Of a DNA stretch of 64,000 nt, positions 41,740 to 53,840 are shown piece by piece. The notes under the pieces were generated by a model, which saw only the letters and a program-made list of their open reading frames with translations, had not been told where the DNA came from and searched no databases. Position 1 is the first letter of the stretch. Every line of letters starts with the position of its first letter. The position numbers were made by a program, and so were the translations under genes. The DNA comes from Eopsaltria australis (Eukaryota > Chordata > Aves > Passeriformes > Petroicidae): the NCBI GenBank assembly GCA_034509425.1, contig JAVTVJ010000072.1, positions 2,728,001 through 2,792,000 on the forward strand. Reading direction: 5' to 3'.

Positions 41740-42945
41740 AAGACATCATTGCATGTATTGTTCTACTTTAATTTTGAAAAGGTGTTTTGTATTGAAAGTT
41801 CTCTTGAAAATTTTTTAAAGGAACTCAAAAGGTACAAGTTAAGGGGAAAGACTGCCAACTGTATAAATGATTGGTTAAATGGCAAGGAAAAAAACTTCAG
41901 GAGAAAAGTGTGTTGGAAAGCATCAGTGGATTTCCATAGGTATCTCTGTGAGTGCCCAGGGGTATTTTCATATTCATGAGTGACTTGGGACAAAAGTGTG
42001 GTGACAAGGCTTGTTTCTGAAACTAAGTTATTCAGGAGAAAAGAAGGTGAACAAAAGGGGGCAGACTGAAAAAATGCAAAAGCACTGTATAAAAGCAAGT
42101 GGCCATGAAAATGATGGAAGAAATTCAGGATCAGTAATGTTAAAATATTTTGAGTTAGCTTGAGGTCTTGAGATTATAAGCAGCAATTTATTGTAAAAAT
42201 CAGCTCTATACTTTGTAGCAATCAGGAAGCAAATTTATATCAGGAATTATTCTGAAAGGAGAGAAATCAAAATATTAGACTACTTTCTATATCTGTTATT
42301 TGTTTGCATCTTAAAGATGGTGTGCTGTCCTGGTCTCTTCATCTCAGAACAAGTGAAGTAGAACAGGAAAAGCTTCAGAGAAGGGCAACAAAAAAAAGAA
42401 GAGCAGCAGGATGCAGGAGACATCCATGGTGCAGCATCCATACAAGAAGAGCTAACTAGATGAGAGTTTCCAGATGGGAAAGGGGAGAGTGGCCAGATGC
42501 TAATGCTAGATGTTTATAAAATTATAAGAGCTGTGAGGTGTGTGGATGGGAAACAAACATGCAGTGCCAACTAATTTTGTATTAGAAGAGAGATGAGGTG
42601 AAACAGGCAGGGAACAGTTTTAAAGCTAGGAAAAGAAGTTGGTTTGGTTTTTTGCATTGTGTGTAAATCAGTTCTGAAATTCCATGCCACAGCATGCTGT
42701 GTGTGCTGCATGAGTGTAAAGAGTTTCTGAACAAATTTGGAAAAGGAGGTCGAAAAAAAAAGAGGTGATAAACAAAGGTATTATCTCTGGGTAAGGAAGT
42801 TACTGAGCTGCAAATTGTGGAAAGTATGAAGTGTTTTGGGGAATGTGGAAGAGAAGTTTTGTATATGACTGCTGTAAACATCTACTCCTAGCTACTCCTG
42901 GAGACAGAGTAGTAGGTCAGGCTGGATGTTTGGTCTGAGTTGGTT
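41740..42945 (+). mobile_element. Ancient CR1 LINE, RT core to 3' end, plus strand
   Basis: The frame from 41749 reads VLFYFNFEKVF and then LKELKRYKLRGKTANCINDW followed by LNGKE. These align with CR1 reverse-transcriptase motif A (VYLDFxKAFD) and the following KLxxxGIxGKxxxWIxxWLxGR segment. At 41770-41772 the expected catalytic aspartate of motif A is asparagine, and later frames contain stops, so no active enzyme is encoded. Downstream, 42300-42400 carries the GTCCTGGTCTCTTCATCTCA and GCTTCAGAGAAGGGCAACAA segments typical of the ORF2 C-terminus. The tail at 42895-42942 (CTGGAGACAGAGTAG, then TTTGGTCTGAGTTGG) matches the end of amniote CR1. With the upstream part this gives roughly 2 kb of one copy, long for a CR1. 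Confidence 0.8.
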
Positions 42946-42987
42946 TTGTCATTTCAGTTGGGCTAAACATCCAGCCTGACCCACCGT
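42909..42987 (+). other. 17-bp perfect inverted repeat, hairpin-forming, at the CR1 tail
   Basis: The left arm GGTCAGGCTGGATGTTT (42915-42931) is exactly reverse-complementary to the right arm at 42965-42981. As RNA, the stem can extend inward by G-U and G-C pairs (42932-42937 with 42959-42964). It may extend slightly outward as well, leaving a loop of about 21 bases. The left arm belongs to the CR1 3' tail; the right arm lies just beyond it. The fold is of pre-microRNA size, but nothing in the sequence shows that it is transcribed. Confidence 0.7.
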
Positions 42988-45900
42988 GGTGGTTCTTAAA
43001 TGGTATTTTATAAACAGTAAGGTTGCAGGGTGCAGTCCCAGAAGAGAATTCTGTTGCTAACACTGTTTTTTAAAAATGCTAAGCTATTATGTAATTTGAG
43101 GTCTCCCACTGAGCTTGGAGCCTTTTCCCTCATTGTAAGATAAATGCTTTTAATCTTATTTTGGCACTTGATAAATTACAATTAAATTTGTTTTAATATG
43201 TTCAAGCTGTTTCTTTGAGAGTTCAATTCTTAGTCCAAAAATCTCAGTTTTCTGTTTACCCTGTTCCCTGTACAGTCTGTAGTGCCTGTCATGGAGCAAG
43301 GAATTACCAGAACACCTTTTCTCAATCTGTGAGTTCTAGTGACACCCATTTTCGTGTAGAGACAGTAGACTTCAAGGGGAGAGATAAGCAATATGAAATG
43401 GCAAAGCCTAAAGGAAGTACAAAGAGAATGAGAAAACACTGATAAATTTGGAGATACTTTTGTGCTTGCGAATTAGCTTGAGAAGCAAAGTTATGGAGTT
43501 ATGTTATCATGATCAAAGGGGAAAGGCTAAAAGGGTCAGTTTTTCATAATGATAGCAGTTGAAATGGCTGGAACAGATTAGATTGCTGGAAGGAAGATGG
43601 TCATGGGAGAAAATTAGAGGAAAATAGGTAGATTGATCTTAAGGAATTGAATGAAAAGATGTAAGCAAGCTTGAGAAACTACTGAATAAAGTTCTGAAGA
43701 ATTAACAGAATTTTAGGAGCTTAGAAAGGAGCAGATGCTGGGAATGAAAGAAACTGTGTGTTTGGTTTTCCATCAGTGATTTATGGATGTGAGATGGATA
43801 GATTTATACAAGTATTAGAGACTGTTCCAACTTCCTGTACTAGTATCTGTACTTCCTCTGGGAAGTTCTCCAAGGGGACTTGAAATCAAAAAATTCCAGA
43901 GGAGAAAATTGTTGGGTTTTTTTTTTTCATTAGGTCAAAGAGTCTTGGCAAAAATGGAATTTGTTAAAGCAGTAGCAAAAATAAGTCTAAAGAAGCTGAA
44001 ATTGAGACTGAGAATTTCTAAGTAACACGGCCAAGACTTGCAAAGACAAAAATGCTATGGAAATTTCAAATAGTGATGTACAGTCCTGAGAAAAGAGTAT
44101 TTTTCTTGCAGGAAGAGGATATACAGGGGTGTGATTTTAGGTAAATGGATGGGAATTGCAGAATAAGAGCAGATAAAAGGGAAAGACGAAGAGGTATATA
44201 ACATAAGTCATTACCAATTTGAAGTATTGTGTAAGTCAGCCATTTCCCTACCCACCTATTCTTTGAGCTCATCCATTTATGAAGAAAAGTTCTTCCTAGG
44301 CTTCTAACTCTTCTGGTGTCTTCCTTGTGGCACTGCTTGTGTAGTGATGAGGGTTTCCCTTTGTGCAGGACCTGTGGAATTTTAACAAATGAAACATAAC
44401 AATGAAAAGCTCTTTGGTAGTAGCTGTTTTTTGTTACAAGGCACCTGCATTGCTTCAAAGCAGCATTAGCAATTTCAGAGTTGAAGGAGCTTCGTGCTCT
44501 TTCAGGAACTTTGTGCCTGGTGTGTAACATAACTGCAGATCACTGAGCTGCAAACAGCTTTGCACTGAAGTGATGAATTGTGCTGTGTTTGAATCTGCAT
44601 ATGAGGTGAAGAAGGATCAGAGAGGGATGGATGAGGTCATTGTGCCTAATGGAAGACTCTTCATTTCTTGCTACAGAGAATGAGACTCTTCCCATTAAAG
44701 CCAGTTAAATCTGTGAGATTAATGGCATCTAGAAGTAGGGTTTTAACACCTGGTGTGAAACTAAATGGTCTTTGATTTATAATTTTAATCTCTCTGGTTT
44801 CTTTCTTATGCTTAAAATTCTAGTTAGGGCTAAGGTTCAGCTTCCCCCCCTACTGGCACAGCTGCCCTCCTTCAGATCACACTCCTTGCAATAAAGATGC
44901 TGCCTTTAATTATTCCAGATATCTCTCATTTGTCGAAAGACTCATGGGATGCTTTCTCTTGTCGTGATGATTGAAAATGTCAGGAGAATTTGTAAAAAAG
45001 GACACTGTTTTAGACCTTTTGAGCTGAGTCTGTTGATTAAGTTTGGTGCATTTGTATATATATATTTTCACATAACAGAGATTTTTATACTTGCAGCGTG
45101 TGCATTAAAATATGTATAATCTGTTTGCTCTGGAAGCCCTTTTGGCAACACCACTGAAGCAGTTTGAATTATTTTTCACTCGGATTCAGATTGTATCTTT
45201 ATAAAATGTAGTGAAATCCAGTGCTGGAAAACATTCAAGATTGACAGCCCTGGAAATTGAAATCCCTGTTAATCCATGTACTAGCTAGCACAGCCTAGAT
45301 GGAGCAGACTCTTTATCTTGGCAGCACAGCTCATGGTTAACCTGATGAGATGACCTCTGCTTCAGTTATTTATTGTTTACAGAGCATTGAAGGTTTGCAA
45401 AGATTTTCACAGTGAGAGCAACATGTTTCAATTTATGTTTTCAACATCTTTCTATATGATGTGTTTATTATAGTATAAATACAGGTTTATGTCTTTTAAA
45501 ATAGCAGGGCTATGAACTCTGCACTGAATTTCTTCTGTAAAGGAGATGTGTTTGTGTACGGTTGTATTATTAGTTGTAGAAATTGGTTGGGCTGTAGTGA
45601 AAGAAACAGAATGACATTAGCAATTTAGGATTTCTGCTAGATTGCTCTGCAACTGTCCAGTCAGGAGCATGGTGAAAGTGGTTTGTAACAGAAGAAAGAG
45701 TTGGCGATGTATGAAAGGATGGGGGGAATTGTTCCTGTATTCAATGTGTGCACCTCACAGAGAGTCCCATCCTCTCTCTGGGGTGAAGCATGCTGACGTA
45801 GAGCTTAACAACCACATCACACTTGGAAATTTGTCATTACTCTTTGGTAAGTTGAGTGTCATTTGCATTTTAAATATCTGTCTGCTCATGTTATGCATTT

Positions 45901-48504
45901 CCTAACATAGCCAGAAATTGTCAACTTTTTACTTGGCCAGATGCATACAATACATGCAAGTTTCTTTGGTGTATTGTTGGCATGGGTTTTTTGTGTGTCT
46001 AGTCTCTTTTCTGTTTACCTCTCTCTAGATCAAATACTGCATTTTATTATCGCACAAAGTACCCAGTGGAAAGGCATTGCATCCTCAGCATTTTTTTTCT
46101 GGGCTCTTCATTTTGAACTCCAGCAATAGATTCCGTAGACCCTTCTCATACTCGTGATGCTTGTATCTATTTGCACCATAACTGCATGAAGTGACTCTTT
46201 TCTGCACCCACAGCCAAAGATATGGTTTTATTTGTAAAATACTTTATTGTATTTGTGTTTTACCTTGTGTCATTAATAGACACAATTTCCAATATTCTTT
46301 CTTGTTTGTTTAATTTTTTGTTTAATGGTCATTTAAATGGCCTTGGTATTCCTTCTAGAGCTTTTGTCTCAGACTGTTGTTGTGGAAGTAGCATGTCTTC
46401 CTGTAGCAAGATGCAAATGTAAATTAAATCAAAGCAGAGACTTAGTAAATAAAGGAGAAAGAATCTAAAGGATGCAGAAGGATTACAGAAGAAGAGAAAA
46501 GACAGAGTGTGAGATTTTGATGTTGTAAGAGCATTTGTATTACCACTGACAGGTGAAGAAAATAAATAAAAGCAAATACAGGAATGGAAAGGTAGTGTTT
46601 TAGCATTTTTTTTGTGTTTAAATGAATATCCTCTTCTGCTGGTGACAGAATGTTTTGGTTACCTCAAAAAGGAGAGGAACTGAGGTCTACAGAGACTGGA
46701 AGGCTGAGGGTAGATGGAGATAGGAGCACAAAAAGGGGTACAGGCCATATTGTATGGGTTTTGGGAGTATATATATATATACATATATACATTTATATAT
46801 ATTCTTGGTGGTCTTGGGCATCACTGACTGAGGATCATAGACTGCATGTCATCCAGCCTTGGCATAAAATGAAGGGATGGTCAGGAAGTTTTCCTTTATG
46901 CATCTGTAGAGGTTCTAGAAAATCTGGATACAAAATGGTCCAAGAAAGCTGAATCTGTCCCTTTACTGTTGAAAAAAATTTAGGCAAACATAATCATCCT
47001 ATGTGTTTCTATTAATGAGCTCAAGGTGACCTTGACACATTTGGTCTCTGAAGTGTAGATTCCTCAAAAGGAGCAGTCAGAGCTATGTTTCAATGTATGC
47101 AATCTGTGCATACATACTGTATGCTTACAAGATTCCAAAGTGATAAATTAAAAATGATGACTACAAACTACTGACGTGATTTTGGGTATGATGGAGACAT
47201 CAGTGACACTTCATGTAATTTAATCTTTGACTGATGAAAGCTGTCAGCCACTGAGAAACCATTGGGATAGATGTCACTAAACAAATTGGATTTTCGCAAC
47301 ATTGTTAGTTTGTGAAATAACTTTACATAACAGATTTTTTTCCTGAAAGCTCGTAAATGGACATCATTTAGAAGAGCATCATCATTAAGAATTAGATAAA
47401 ACATGGAAATCTAAGTAATCTTAATATAATAAGAGGATATTTCAAACTTGGAGAAAATAGAGTATATTAATTTTATTATTTTTGAGACACAAATACACAG
47501 AGCAACACAGTGTACGCTCTGAAGAAAATCCACAAGAGGCTTTCCTTTATTGAAACAAATACGTCAAGAGCCATTCATTCCTCATTTAACTTCAGGCTAT
47601 TTGACATCTCTTTATTTGTTGTTTGACAGCTTCATTGAGAGCATTACACCAGATAGTATATGATTTCTGTTGTGTCAAGTTTTACTACTTTTAAACAGAC
47701 TTAAAAATAGAACTTAAATTTTTAACTGTTGGGTTGGAGGAAGAAAATAAAATTATATTTTATTATCTTTAGAAGGATTTTTTTTTTCGTCATGCTGTAT
47801 TTTAGGATCTAGTGAAAAATAAGCAAATTTATATTGACAAGGTTCAGGCATCTGCAGGGATTTTCCTCATATGTGTAAAACCCTATGGGGTGTTGACTAT
47901 AAGCATTGTAGTAATAAAGAATTTGGCCTTTTGTTTTTGCAAACTCTGATGGATTGGATATTTTAGCTGTAGAATGGTCTTTGAAAATCTTTGTGCCTTC
48001 CATTGTTTTTAATTTTGCCTGGTTTATTTTAGGAAAGGATTTTTAAACTTGATATTTTACAGAAATTTTAAAATATCTGTATCTTACTTCAGGATTTAGC
48101 GAATAACTAAAAATGTGGATGAACTTTCAGAAAGATCTAAGGGAAATGTTTTCCTTCTGGCTTCTTATTCTAGGATTCTGATAGCTTTGTCAATGTTTCC
48201 TATGTTTCTAATGAACATCTTCAGAAGACAGAACTGATACAGAGGGGAGCTGTCAGATTTTTCTGCTGCAGCTCTAATAGAATCAGAGATCTGTATGCAA
48301 GATCTGATATGGAAGAGTGTCATTTGGATTGGTGGAACCCCCTTTGCTTATAGTCATGGGACTTAATAGTGGAATTAGAGGGAACATTAAACAATGCTGT
48401 CATGTGTGTGTTAAATCTTTGTAAGTGTGTGGTAAAATTTTTGCTGATGTATAAAATATATAAATCATCATCTTTGCAGTGATAGCGTTAAAGAGCAACA
48501 AAGT
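42988..48504. other. Noncoding DNA, no gene seen
   Basis: About 5.5 kb without a recognised exon. The stretch 43400-44060 is purine-rich on the plus strand. The minus-strand open frame at 44066-44530 (154 codons) is judged a chance frame. A TA-dinucleotide run lies at 45054-45065. Old transposon fragments may be present but could not be identified. Confidence 0.5.
46768..46803. repeat. TA-rich microsatellite
   Basis: An interrupted (TA)n tract with embedded ACATATATACAT units. It is simple-sequence DNA with no associated gene. Confidence 0.85.
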
Positions 48505-48640
48505 GAAGTGTAGCCTAGCTGCCCCTTATGCAATCTGCTCTAGTGGGAGGTGTCTGTGCCTGTGGGACACCATGACCAGGGTTGGACCTAGGTGATTCTT
48601 AAGGTCCTTTTTTACCAAAACCATTCTGCCATTCTCTGAT
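48505..48640 (+). mobile_element. CR1 LINE, short 3' tail, plus strand
   Basis: The segment GCAATCTGCTCTAGTGGGAG (about 48531-48550) followed by GGTGTCTGTGCCTG is a close match to the avian CR1 3' untranslated region. It continues as GGTTGGACCTAGGTGATTCT (about 48580-48599), then TTAAGGTCC and a CATTCTGCCATTCT tail. Only about 135 bases are recognisable, so the copy is strongly 5'-truncated. Confidence 0.9.
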
Positions 48641-50224
48641 ACTAATTTTGTATAACCAGTGCAGACTGAACCATTGGATGGCTCAGGCCACCTTGTTTAA
48701 TACTCTATTGCTATCCAAGAATTGATGAAAGAATCCAGAAGCTTGGTGAGATGAGTGGGTGTTTTGAATACTTAAAAGCTACATAGAAATGAATCGGTGG
48801 GGAACAGAAGTGGTCTGTAGCAGTGATGTGGGATGGGAGCGCTGAGCTTTCTCACCTCTCCCTGTCCTTCATATTAGTCTGCTAAACCTTGCTGTAGCTT
48901 AAGCTGTTGCTGTGAAGACAGAATATATTGGTTATTGATGGAAAGAAACAAATTAGAGATGGTGACTAGATGAGAGCTGAGAGGAGTTGGGAGTCTGAAA
49001 TGCATTTGCAAATGGGGCCACAGGGCTGAGTGGTTTTGCCATAAAAGTTGTGTTCTCCTCCACTGTATTTTGGTTGTCTTAGCTGTGACCACCATGCATT
49101 TGCTGAGAGGTGTTTATTTAATACCCACTGCCATTTAAAACTGTACCAAAGAGCTGCAGGACCGAACCCACTGCAAGAAAGATGAAATTGCCTTTATTAT
49201 CTAACTGAAGCAGGTTGTCACAATAGTAATTTCATGACACTTTGGAGCTCATCCAGCAGTTCTTTAAGGTAGTAACTACTTTAATATAATCTTTATTTTG
49301 GAAGTTTGCCTAGTATTAATTGCAGAATACCCACTAATAGTTTTGTTTTAACAGTACAATTTTGTCCTTTATATTGGTGATTCACATTTAAAATGTATTA
49401 TATTAAGTTTCTATGAAAGATAAATACCAGGTACTGTCAAGTACTTATATACAGTGATGCACTAAATGACAGAGAACTGTTTTAAGTTGAATATAATTTA
49501 TTTTAAAAACCCAGCTATTTGAAATTGCTGTATCACTGTCTTCCTTTTGGTTTCCCTTTATATCCATGTACAAATTTTGGCACGTTTTGCAGTACAGTTT
49601 GCAAATATAAAAAAGTATGTCCAGATGGCTACAACAATAATCTGTGATGCGATGATCTTCTTTTTTAATTACTCAACACATGTGACTCCAATCTCTGTGT
49701 TGCCTTTTCTCAATTTATATAAAATGCAACAGCTAATCTTGCATTACTTTCTTATTGCCTCTTTTTCACCTGCTTCCATTAACCTTGCCTTTGCTTGAAA
49801 CTACTTTCATACCTCTTCAAGATTTGACAAAGAGTTTTCATCCAACTCTAACCTTAATATTCTTCATCCTCTGCTCAAGTGATACAACTTTTCTCTTCCC
49901 GGCTATTTTTTTCCTGTGGTTATTTCAGTGTGTTGTCATCTGCTGCTCTGTTTCATGGACCTTCTCCCAGTCCTGAACTTGTGCTTTTAGTTCCATCAAG
50001 CCATGTTTCTAAACGATTTTTTGTGGTTTTTTTTCAGTTTTTTGGACAGCTTTCAAAACTTTTGTAATTTAAGAGTTTTTATATATATAGTGAAGTTTCA
50101 GCACATTGTTAATGCAAATTAAGTGACAGCATTACTTGTAGTGACCCTGGTCCCACATAGATTCCTAATTCTCATTGATGAAATTTCAAAATTCACTTTT
50201 CCTGTGACTAAAAAGCTTGCAGTA
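48641..50224. other. Noncoding DNA, no gene seen
   Basis: No exon or further repeat was recognised. The stretch 49640-50060 is pyrimidine-rich on the plus strand with several overlapping short open frames, which that composition explains. Confidence 0.5.
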
Positions 50225-50480
50225 TGAGACTCAGACTTTATCAGAAAATGGGAGGATGGCTGTACTTGGTCAGAGGGGCATTCAGCCCAGCATCTGATCT
50301 TAGTCTGGAGCAGACAGCACATGGCTCAGGGAAGAGGGTAAGACTGCAGCAAGCGGCTAGTGGGATTTTTCCAGAATTTTGTTGCAGTTTCAGGCTCAGG
50401 AAGTTCCTGAATTTCACACTGAAAAATGGGAGTTTCTAGGTATTTTATGGCTATCAATGGGTCCGTTTTCTGAAGGTCTT
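50225..50480 (-). mobile_element. Ancient CR1 LINE, 3' end, minus strand
   Basis: Read on the plus strand this is the reverse complement of an old CR1 tail. CTGTACTTGGTCAGAGGGGC (about 50261-50280) and ATTCAGCCCAGCATCTGATC (50281-50300) correspond to the reversed TCTGACCCAG...GGACTAGATGG...GGATACTG end. The part at about 50440-50475 (TTTTATGGCTATCAATGGG) corresponds to the upstream CCATTGATAGCTA-type segment. The orientation is opposite to the other plus-strand copies. It is a diverged, noncoding remnant. Confidence 0.7.
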
Positions 50481-51639
50481 CCGGAGCCCATTTTGAAACT
50501 CTAATTTTTTTAAATTAACAGGGCCCTATGGTGCGGACTCTATTCTGAACTGCTCTTACTCTCAGCACTTGAAACTGTATTTCTACTACAGAACAGCTTG
50601 TGTTCTATGTCGCTGATGGTGTTGACAGTCTGTTGGGCCCTAAGAAAATGTGTTTGGTTTGCCAATAATAGTACCAACTGGAAAAGGAGCAGGCAAGTGT
50701 TGTGTAGAGAGAAGAGAAAAGATGAAATGCAGGGGTATGTGTGTTGATCCCTTAATTGCTACAGTTCTTCCTTCTTCATTTTCTTTTCCTGTCCTAGCTG
50801 CCACTTCTGTCCTTTCCTGGATCATTTTCTTTTGCTTTATGCCTTTCCTTTTCCTGTTGAACCTCCTCTGTTTTTTATTCCACATTTCAGACCTGTATTT
50901 GCAAACAATCATTACCATTTCATTTTTCTTTAAAATTATTTTGTAAAAGAAAAGCTTTGCTGGCTTTGTAGTTTGCCTGAGGTGGAGAATCCTTCCTTTG
51001 ATTGCCTCATTTCTGATGGCCAGTCTGGGGATCAGAGTTCAGTGGATGTCCCAAGCACTCCATGGGGAAAGGTGCTCTCAATGACTGGAACAAGACACTA
51101 GATATGAGTGGAAGGAAACTTTAAGTAGGAATCTGTGTCTTGGGAGGATATCAAAAAGGGTGAGGAGATAATGGATAGCTAAGAAAAAAAAAGGATTTGA
51201 AAAATTGCTGAGATTTTGCTGGAACTTGGGCCTAGTCTGTGGTGATTGGATTTTATTCCTACTCCTAAATTGCCTGTGGTTATCTTGTGTGTGGGCCTGC
51301 AGGGTTGGCCTGTGCTTGCTCAGGGAGCTGAGGTCCACTGGCTCTACACCCCACTGATGAGACACAGAAGCCCACAGTGTGATAATTGACTCCTGAGGTG
51401 TTATTACAAACTCCTGGCTTCACTCAGGCCACTGTTCTTGAAGCAGTGCTTCCTATGCACAAATCACCAGTATCAGGTCTCTGAGAAGTACTGGACAACT
51501 ACCTTTGATGACAGATTCTTGTTTTATGAATCGTCACCCTCAGGTACAGATACTAGCAGTCTTTTGGCAGAATGTCACTACGAATTCAAGGATTGATTTT
51601 TGACTGCGTTAGTCAATGACAGCTGATGGCTGTCTGCCT

Positions 51640-51960
51640 CTCGCAGAACTTAAAATTCATGGCGCTGCAGAAATGAATGGCGGTATTAAAAGAATGTTGA
51701 TGGAACTTTGTAATCAGTTTTTTAATTGAAGCTGACTCTCACTTTATGCAAATACAAATTAGAAAATGCTACACAGTAAACAGTCTGCATTGCTGGGTCC
51801 AGTGATGAGATGTGATAGTGTACGACTGGATTATTTCACTGAAGAAAATCTGTAGCCTCCAGTCTCATCTCGATCTTTAGCGAGGTGATCTTTCAGCTAT
51901 TGCTCTAATCTAATTGTGTGTCTGACTGATGTGCAAATTATTTTTCTAAAGCTATACTGA
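51640..51960. other. Candidate conserved noncoding element with POU and homeodomain sites
   Basis: The sequence is complex and non-repetitive. It contains a perfect POU octamer ATGCAAAT (51746-51753), TTTAATTG (51721-51728), CTAATTG (51910-51916) and GCAAATTA (about 51933-51940). There is no coding frame and no CR1 similarity. This looks like the sites found in deeply conserved vertebrate enhancers, but conservation was not tested and AT-rich DNA yields such words by chance. Confidence 0.3.
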
Positions 51961-53815
51961 GTAAGGATTGTATTTTTTTAAAGAGCCCACTTGATGCCTG
52001 CTTCTGACTTCCATCCCTTTTTCCTTCTGGGCTTCAGGGCTTGTCACTACTGGTGAATTGAGAACATACACATTGCCTTAGAATTTAGCTAAAATTTTTG
52101 GTAGGTGTGATGACAGTCTTTTTTATGTGGTTCTTTCTCTTACAGTCTTCCTCTCAAATGTTTTATGTGTTTTTGAGGAATTTGGCTTTAACAAGTAAAA
52201 ATTTCAGAAACAGGCACTGAGCTATGTTGTAGGGGTAGTCATGTACTCCAGTTGTATGAGCATATGAGTGCTGATACCCTCTTTCCTGATTTGTCTATAT
52301 GCTTACTAGTGATACACAACCCTGTGACCTTTTTTTGGTGAAGAGGATACAACAGTTCTCTCTGTTTCCTTGTCACTTGGAGCAGCAAGTGTTCTCTTAT
52401 CTTAATAAATTGTAAAAAAGTACCACCAGCAGTACAGTAGATAAACTATGTATTTTTCATAAAATTATCATGACCAAAGATGAAATAATTATTACTATTT
52501 TAAAGTGTGTGCAGTAGCAATATGGGACAATAGCATCTTTCTTTGTACTTATAATTCTGTTCTAATGAACCTTTGTAATGTATAGTTTGTTTCACCAGTT
52601 AAATACCTTTTTACCAGGTTTGTGCTAGTGCAAAAAAGTTTATCTGGAGTAGTTACTTCACATGAGAATTATTTTTTTTCAAATCTTTACTGTTTTGCAA
52701 ACCAAGTTCCCAGGGAAAGTGGAATGAGTTTCCTGCAACAAATTACATGAGCAGCATCTGCTAGAGTAAACACTAGTGTGCATATAAAGAAACCTCAGAC
52801 CTGCTTGTGAATGCCTGTACCTAGAACCAATCCTAGAACCAATGGGCATCTTTTAAACATGCCAAATCCCGGTCTTTGTATACTTATATTGACATAAGCT
52901 CACTTCATCTTTCACTAAAAGTGTAGTTTTAAACTGACACTTATAGAATCAGCAAAGATAATTATTTGAAAGCATCTCTGCTTTGGAACAGCTACAGCTA
53001 GTGTGGCAGCTTTCTTTTGCACACAGCGGCTTATTTTGACTGAACAAAGGAAAATTTAGTTTATAATTCAGAGGTAAATTGTACTTCCAACATAGTGTAC
53101 TTTAACTGATCTAGAAATATTGACATCCTGATTATTTTACATTAAATATATGACTTCAGTGCCTGGGGGGAATAGCCTCTAAATGAATCTGCTTGGACCT
53201 GGCAGCAGCAGTTACCTGCCTTGCAGGCTTACCTGTGCACACTTTTTCTCTTTAGCAATAGGTGTCTTTTTGTGGTTCAGCTGATACAGAAAATCTTGAA
53301 TTGCTGTTTTTTTTCTTCATTAAATACTGTTGTTGGAGAAACCAAATGCTACATTTGTAAAATATAATACCTTTGCCTAATGGGCCTCATTCATCTTTAT
53401 ATTTCTTTTAGGCAAGCTGGATCAGAACAAAGGGAATGAGGGATAGAATAAGTGCACAAGACCCTTTACATACAGGAATAAAATAATATATTGAAATAAA
53501 TTGCATCTTATAGCACTACTTATTCTGCTTTATTTTCATTTTGCATCCTCAGGTTGTTTTGCAAACTTGTAAAATGCAATTTGTTGAAAATCGGAATAGA
53601 AGTGTCTGCTAGAAAAGTTGTGCAAATAACAAGTGAATATGCAGTTTCCCCAAATATTCAGCAATAGTTAAAAAGCGGGTCGGTGTCACTATTTGGATAT
53701 ATGTTTTGAAGAGTTTTAACCTGACCATTATTGTCATTATTGAGAGATATTTACATATGGAAATTATACGGAGATCAAGGAAACCAGCCTAATCTTTTCA
53801 TGCTTAGGGTTCTCT

Positions 53816-53840
53816 TGGTTTTGTCTTGTCTTGTCTTGCC
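53816..53840. repeat. TTGTC pentamer microsatellite
   Basis: About four tandem TTGTC-like units, the last changed to TTGCC. Confidence 0.8.

Noticed and set aside
41749..41979. 76-codon plus-strand frame as a possible small gene
   Set aside because: It aligns with the reverse-transcriptase core of an old CR1 element.
44066..44530. 154-codon open frame on the minus strand, the longest frame in AT-rich sequence
   Set aside because: A few frames of this length are expected by chance in 64 kb. The composition is not protein-like, no family is recognisable and no splice or promoter signals support it.
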